From: a virus
Length of the DNA stretch: 24,487 nucleotides
Virus record (IMG/VR): IMGVR_UViG_3300020400_000040
Span: 1 to 24,487 of that record
Reading direction: 5' to 3' (one strand)
Each line of letters opens with the position of its first letter. Positions within the stretch are counted from its first letter, which is position 1. The notes under the pieces were generated by a model. The model worked only from the letters and a program-made list of their open reading frames with translations. It was not told where the DNA came from and did not search any database. The translations under genes were made by a program, and so were the position numbers. This document shows, in pieces, positions 21,627 to 24,487 of this stretch.

Positions 21627-23129
21627 CTATTTATATTTCTTTGCACTTTTGACACCCTTACCTATGGCTTTCATATAGACTGCCATTGTATCGGAAGTAT
21701 CAATGTCCTGTGCGTTGCCAGTTTCTACATCATCTGTTGTTTCAGACACTACTTGTTTATTCTTTGGGAAATAACTTTCCTTAAGAGTATCCAACTTATT
21801 TCTGAAAGATGTTTCATCTGTGAAATCTACATCTTCAGTAAGTGACTTAAACTTTTCAATTTCGACATCAGTTAAATCTCCAGTACATTCAGAGATTACT
21901 TGTTCCCTAACCAACTTTGCATTGTTGTTCTTGTAAGATACATTCTTTTCCATCTCCTCGTTCAACTTTGCTTCTAGTTCGGAAATCTTTTGTGATTGTG
22001 CTTCGAGAACATCATATTTCTCATCTGGCACATCAATGTAGTGGTCTTCAAAGAGTTGTTTCAATCCAGAAATGAAATCTTCTGCAATCTCACCTTTTAG
22101 TCCTCTTTCGATTGCAAGTTCATTTTCTTTCGTCCATTCTTCCACGACATAGTTGAGATAGTTATCAACTTTCTCTGTCAATTCTTCTTGTGTTTTGACC
22201 ATGTTTTCTTCTAGGTCATTCCTATAGTCTTCTTCTAATCTTGTTACTTCTTCACGCACTTTAGATTTTACTGCAGCTTCAAACACTGTTGCAGCTTTTC
22301 TCTTGAACTCTTCTGAAAGGTCACCCTCTCCGTTCATTAATGCGTCTACATGTTCTTTAACATTGATATCTTTGACTCTTCTTTCAATGGCTTCAGACTT
22401 TTCTTTCTCTTCTTCGTCATCTTCGTGTTCACCTTCCTTTTTCTCGTCAGGTAAGTGTCCACCCATTGTCATCATACTATTATAAGTTGCGACTAAATCT
22501 GCTTTCTTACCATTTTTAGCTTTTTTCATCATCATGTCCATTGCAGCCATTAACTCAGTTTTAGTCATTTTCTCTGGGTCTTTCTTTTCTTCGTGATGAG
22601 CCTCAGTTGCAAGAATCTTCATATCTTTTGCATTGACTTTTTCTTCGATACCATGTTTAAATCTTACATCATACCATGATACATATCCGTTATCATCAGG
22701 TATTGCGTGTGAGTTTTTAACTGGTTTACCTTTACCAAACTCTGGGTGTTCTACGAATGTTGCACAGTCGTGGTCTTTAGAATGACATAGTTCTCTGATT
22801 TCGTCATCTGTGTAACCCATTGCAAGTGGTTTGTTTACACCAGCAGGTTTTGGTTTTTGCATTTTGTCTGGTTTACCTTCACCCTTTTGTTGTGCATCTC
22901 CACTGACTTCTTTAGAACTCTTTGACGCATCTTTACCTGTTGGGGGTGAGACTTTAGTTGGTGTACTACCACCGATATCTTCTTCACCAGTCGCACCATC
23001 AGATGGTTTTTTCTTCATTGGTTCAGAAGCAGTTGCACCTTTTTTTGGAGCATCATGAGCACCTTCTTCTAATTCGGCAATCACTTCCGCTTCCAACTCT
23101 TCTATTGTTTTATCTAGTTCGTTTGCCAT
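21627..23129 (-). CDS. gp22: prohead scaffold gp22 with an extra N-terminal domain
   Basis: The 500-residue product sits between 21 and 23, as gp22 does. The C-terminal half (about 240-430) is scaffold-like: highly charged, helical, rich in Glu/Lys, with 'Y-L-N-Y-V-V-E-E-W-T-K-E-N-E-L-A' and coiled-coil heptads, then a short tail ending K-K-Y-K. T4 gp22 is 269 residues, so this one is nearly twice as long. The added N-terminal part has a low-complexity Lys/Pro/Gly stretch (28-100), a compact segment (GYTDDEIRELC, a short Cys/His part, then 'S-W-Y-D-V-R-F-K-H-G-I-E', about 104-173) and a Met/Lys-rich helix pair (188-221). SD AAAGGAG and a late promoter precede it. Confidence 0.85.
   Translation of the reverse strand: MANELDKTIEELEAEVIAELEEGAHDAPKKGATASEPMKKKPSDGATGEEDIGGSTPTKVSPPTGKDASKSSKEVSGDAQQKGEGKPDKMQKPKPAGVNKPLAMGYTDDEIRELCHSKDHDCATFVEHPEFGKGKPVKNSHAIPDDNGYVSWYDVRFKHGIEEKVNAKDMKILATEAHHEEKKDPEKMTKTELMAAMDMMMKKAKNGKKADLVATYNSMMTMGGHLPDEKKEGEHEDDEEEKEKSEAIERRVKDINVKEHVDALMNGEGDLSEEFKRKAATVFEAAVKSKVREEVTRLEEDYRNDLEENMVKTQEELTEKVDNYLNYVVEEWTKENELAIERGLKGEIAEDFISGLKQLFEDHYIDVPDEKYDVLEAQSQKISELEAKLNEEMEKNVSYKNNNAKLVREQVISECTGDLTDVEIEKFKSLTEDVDFTDETSFRNKLDTLKESYFPKNKQVVSETTDDVETGNAQDIDTSDTMAVYMKAIGKGVKSAKKYK
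21628..21635 (-). promoter_or_regulatory. T4-type late promoter of gp23
   Basis: Minus-strand TATAAATA, an exact late promoter, is formed by the last codons and stop of gene 22 (stop 21627-21629) and lies 26 nt before the gp23 ATG. Confidence 0.85.
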
Positions 23130-23165
23130 GATGGCTCTCCTTTTAATTGGTCTTTTATAATATAA

Positions 23166-23173
23166 TATTTATA
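23166..23173 (-). promoter_or_regulatory. T4-type late promoter of gp22
   Basis: Minus-strand TATAAATA, an exact late promoter, lies 36 nt before the gp22 ATG in the gap after gene 21. Confidence 0.8.
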
Positions 23174-23175
23174 AA

Positions 23176-23832
23176 TTATAACAATTTGAGGAACTTCGCA
23201 AACTCCAACGCATCTTCTTTTGCGTGTCGACTGCGTGTTCTTCTTTCAATTCTATCCTTCATTCTTACTAATTCTGCTTCTACAAGTGTTCCATGATTCC
23301 AAACCCACTCTTTTCCTTCCATAATACCTTGTACAAAGGCATTTGGTGCAGAGGGGTCTGCAACTATGTCAGCTGCAGTTGCAAGGTAAAAATCATCTCT
23401 TACATAGTTTGCACCGTTCTTCTGATTTAAACTACCCATTCCTCTTGATGATACACCTAACTTTGCACCGTCATCTAAAAGATTTTCTACTATCTTACCC
23501 ATAGGTGTTGATAATATCTTTGCTTCTCCGATAAAGTTCTTTCCATCAGGATATAACTTTGTAATCATGTGAGATGCTCTCTCAAGATTTATGGTTGGGC
23601 CTTCTGGGTGACCTAGTTCTCCATATGCCCTATTGTTATTGATTTGGTCTTTGTTGTACCTACGCACTTCTTTTTCTAAAACTTCTTGTGGATATATACG
23701 ACCATTTCGGTTCTTTATATCTGCTTGCATAAAGATACCTTTAATCTTGTAGTTCTTTTTACCGTTTTCTTTTTCTTCGGTAATATACTCTACATCTTGT
23801 ATTTCTTCTGATATGAGTTTGACTGTATTCAT
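23176..23832 (-). CDS. gp21: prohead core protease gp21
   Basis: gp21 is the serine protease that cleaves scaffold and capsid proteins after prohead assembly. The 218-residue product (T4: 212) has the two catalytic regions: A-Y-G-E-L-G-H-P with H75, and L-G-V-S-S-R-G-M-G-S-L with the nucleophile in S128-S129. A C-terminal L-V-E-A (about 191-194) could be a self-cleavage site of the (L/I)-x-E type. The start follows AGGATAACTT, 3 nt after the upstream stop. Its order 21-22-23 matches T4. Confidence 0.96.
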   Translation of the reverse strand: MNTVKLISEEIQDVEYITEEKENGKKNYKIKGIFMQADIKNRNGRIYPQEVLEKEVRRYNKDQINNNRAYGELGHPEGPTINLERASHMITKLYPDGKNFIGEAKILSTPMGKIVENLLDDGAKLGVSSRGMGSLNQKNGANYVRDDFYLATAADIVADPSAPNAFVQGIMEGKEWVWNHGTLVEAELVRMKDRIERRTRSRHAKEDALEFAKFLKLL

Positions 23833-23835
23833 AAG

Positions 23836-24303
23836 TTATCCTAGCATTTCTGTTACTACTTCTACATGAACACCACCATCACTACCAGCAGTTTCATTAA
23901 TTGCAGATAATGTGACACCTACTTCTGCACCATCTAAGAGTATTCTATCGTGTTCATCTAAACTATTTTCATCTGTACCCTCTAATGTTATTGGGTCACC
24001 AGCATTAGCTGCAGTGTCTTGAACAATACGACCACCTGTTTCTCCACCAATATTTTTAAATCTTGAACCTTCTGGAGCTATGAGAATAGATGTACTTCCC
24101 TTGAGATATATTCCGTTTGATGATGTAGCTGCTGTTGCTGTATCTGAGTCAGTTACCTTGACAAACACATCTTGTCCAGCAAACTCACTAACTCTAATTA
24201 CTTGTCCTTTTCCAAGTAAACCACAATCAACAGTATGAGCCGCATCATCACCCATTGTAGAGGCAGTAATTGTTCCAGCGTGTCTTATTAATTTGATTGC
24301 CAT
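23836..24303 (-). CDS. hypothetical, beta-rich probable structural protein
   Basis: The 155-residue product is rich in Thr, Gly, Ala, Asp and Val in alternating strand-like patterns, has no cysteine after C27 and no recognised enzymatic motif. 'I-R-V-S-E-F-A-G-Q-D-V-F-V-K-V-T-D' (36-52) suggests a beta-sandwich. Such composition fits small virion proteins (decoration, fibre or plug proteins). It lies between the truncated upstream gene and prohead protease 21, so a head role is likely but not shown. SD AGGATAAC precedes the ATG. Gap to gp21 is 3 nt. Confidence 0.7.
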   Translation of the reverse strand: MAIKLIRHAGTITASTMGDDAAHTVDCGLLGKGQVIRVSEFAGQDVFVKVTDSDTATAATSSNGIYLKGSTSILIAPEGSRFKNIGGETGGRIVQDTAANAGDPITLEGTDENSLDEHDRILLDGAEVGVTLSAINETAGSDGGVHVEVVTEMLG

Positions 24304-24307
24304 TTTG

Positions 24308-24487
24308 TTATCCTATCGTTAAAACTTCTTTCTCAAAATACTTCATCATATCTTTATTAGACACCTTATATTTCCTAGATATTTCTTTTACACTTTTTTC
24401 AAAACTATTTAGGAAATCTGAAGGTTTAGAGTCCATTTTTTTAAATAAATCGTCCACAGCCTTACGCATCTTAGGACTTAACTTTTT
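24308..24487 (-). CDS. C-terminal fragment of an unknown gene cut by window edge
   Basis: The last 59 codons of a minus-strand frame are visible, ending in TAA at 24308-24310. The peptide is basic and helical: 'K-A-V-D-D-L-F-K-K-M-D', then 'F-L-N-S-F-E-K-S-V-K-E-I-S-R-K-Y-K-V-S' and 'M-M-K-Y-F-E-K-E'. It lies 4 nt before the next ATG, so it is in the head operon. Charged helical fragments in this place suit a prohead core protein (gene 67/68 region in T4), but I do not recognise it. Confidence 0.7.
   Translation of the reverse strand, partial: KKLSPKMRKAVDDLFKKMDSKPSDFLNSFEKSVKEISRKYKVSNKDMMKYFEKEVLTIG

Overview
This window is part of a T4-like myovirus genome (tailed phage, Straboviridae/Kyanoviridae-type core). 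It is AT-rich, and every gene I can support lies on the minus strand. The evidence is the clustering of recognisable T4 core genes: replication genes 45, 44, 62, regA and 43; recombination genes 46, 47, uvsW and uvsY; late sigma factor 55; and the head/tail genes 21, 22, 23 and a 19-family gene. The accessory genes (Hsp20, peptide deformylase, a MoxR/CobS-like ATPase beside a VWA/CobT-like protein, many 2-oxoglutarate dioxygenases) are typical of marine T4-like phages such as cyanophages and pelagiphages. The low GC content and the absence of photosynthesis genes fit an AT-rich marine host such as SAR11, but the host is an inference.

Layout in the direction of transcription (right to left). 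24487-20265 is the head module: the end of an unknown gene, a small possible structural protein, prohead protease 21, an enlarged scaffold 22 and major capsid protein 23, closed by a strong terminator. 20165-16132 holds a tail-tube-like protein, UvsY, two dioxygenases, UvsW and a possible Sm-like protein. 16009-11588 is gp55, gp47, gp46, an MT-A70 methyltransferase and peptide deformylase. 11454-7059 holds the HExxH/VWA protein, the MoxR ATPase, Hsp20 and a small winged-helix-like protein. 6989-1241 holds two tandem dioxygenases, a DUF3310 protein, gp45, gp44, another dioxygenase, gp62, RegA and a small coiled-coil protein. 1149-160 is a DGQHR-type protein, followed by a terminator and the first 37 codons of DNA polymerase gp43 at the left edge.

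Transcription signals are unusually legible. Eight gaps carry a sigma70-type promoter (TTGACA or TTGACT, 17-18 nt spacer, TATAAT-like -10). Three TATAAATA late promoters precede genes 22, 23 and uvsY, and two of them lie inside the end of the upstream gene. At the gp43 and 508-aa dioxygenase genes the -35 box sits in the loop of a terminator-like hairpin and the -10 box ends 6 nt before the ATG with no Shine-Dalgarno sequence, which predicts leaderless mRNAs.

As a system, the window couples replication (clamp, loader, polymerase) with recombination-dependent replication (46/47, UvsW, UvsY), late transcription (gp55 with the clamp) and capsid assembly. Around that core sit a protein-processing island (deformylase, Hsp20, MoxR/VWA pair) and five putative dioxygenases. 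No gap exceeds 300 bases, and I see no tRNA, CRISPR array or insertion sequence.
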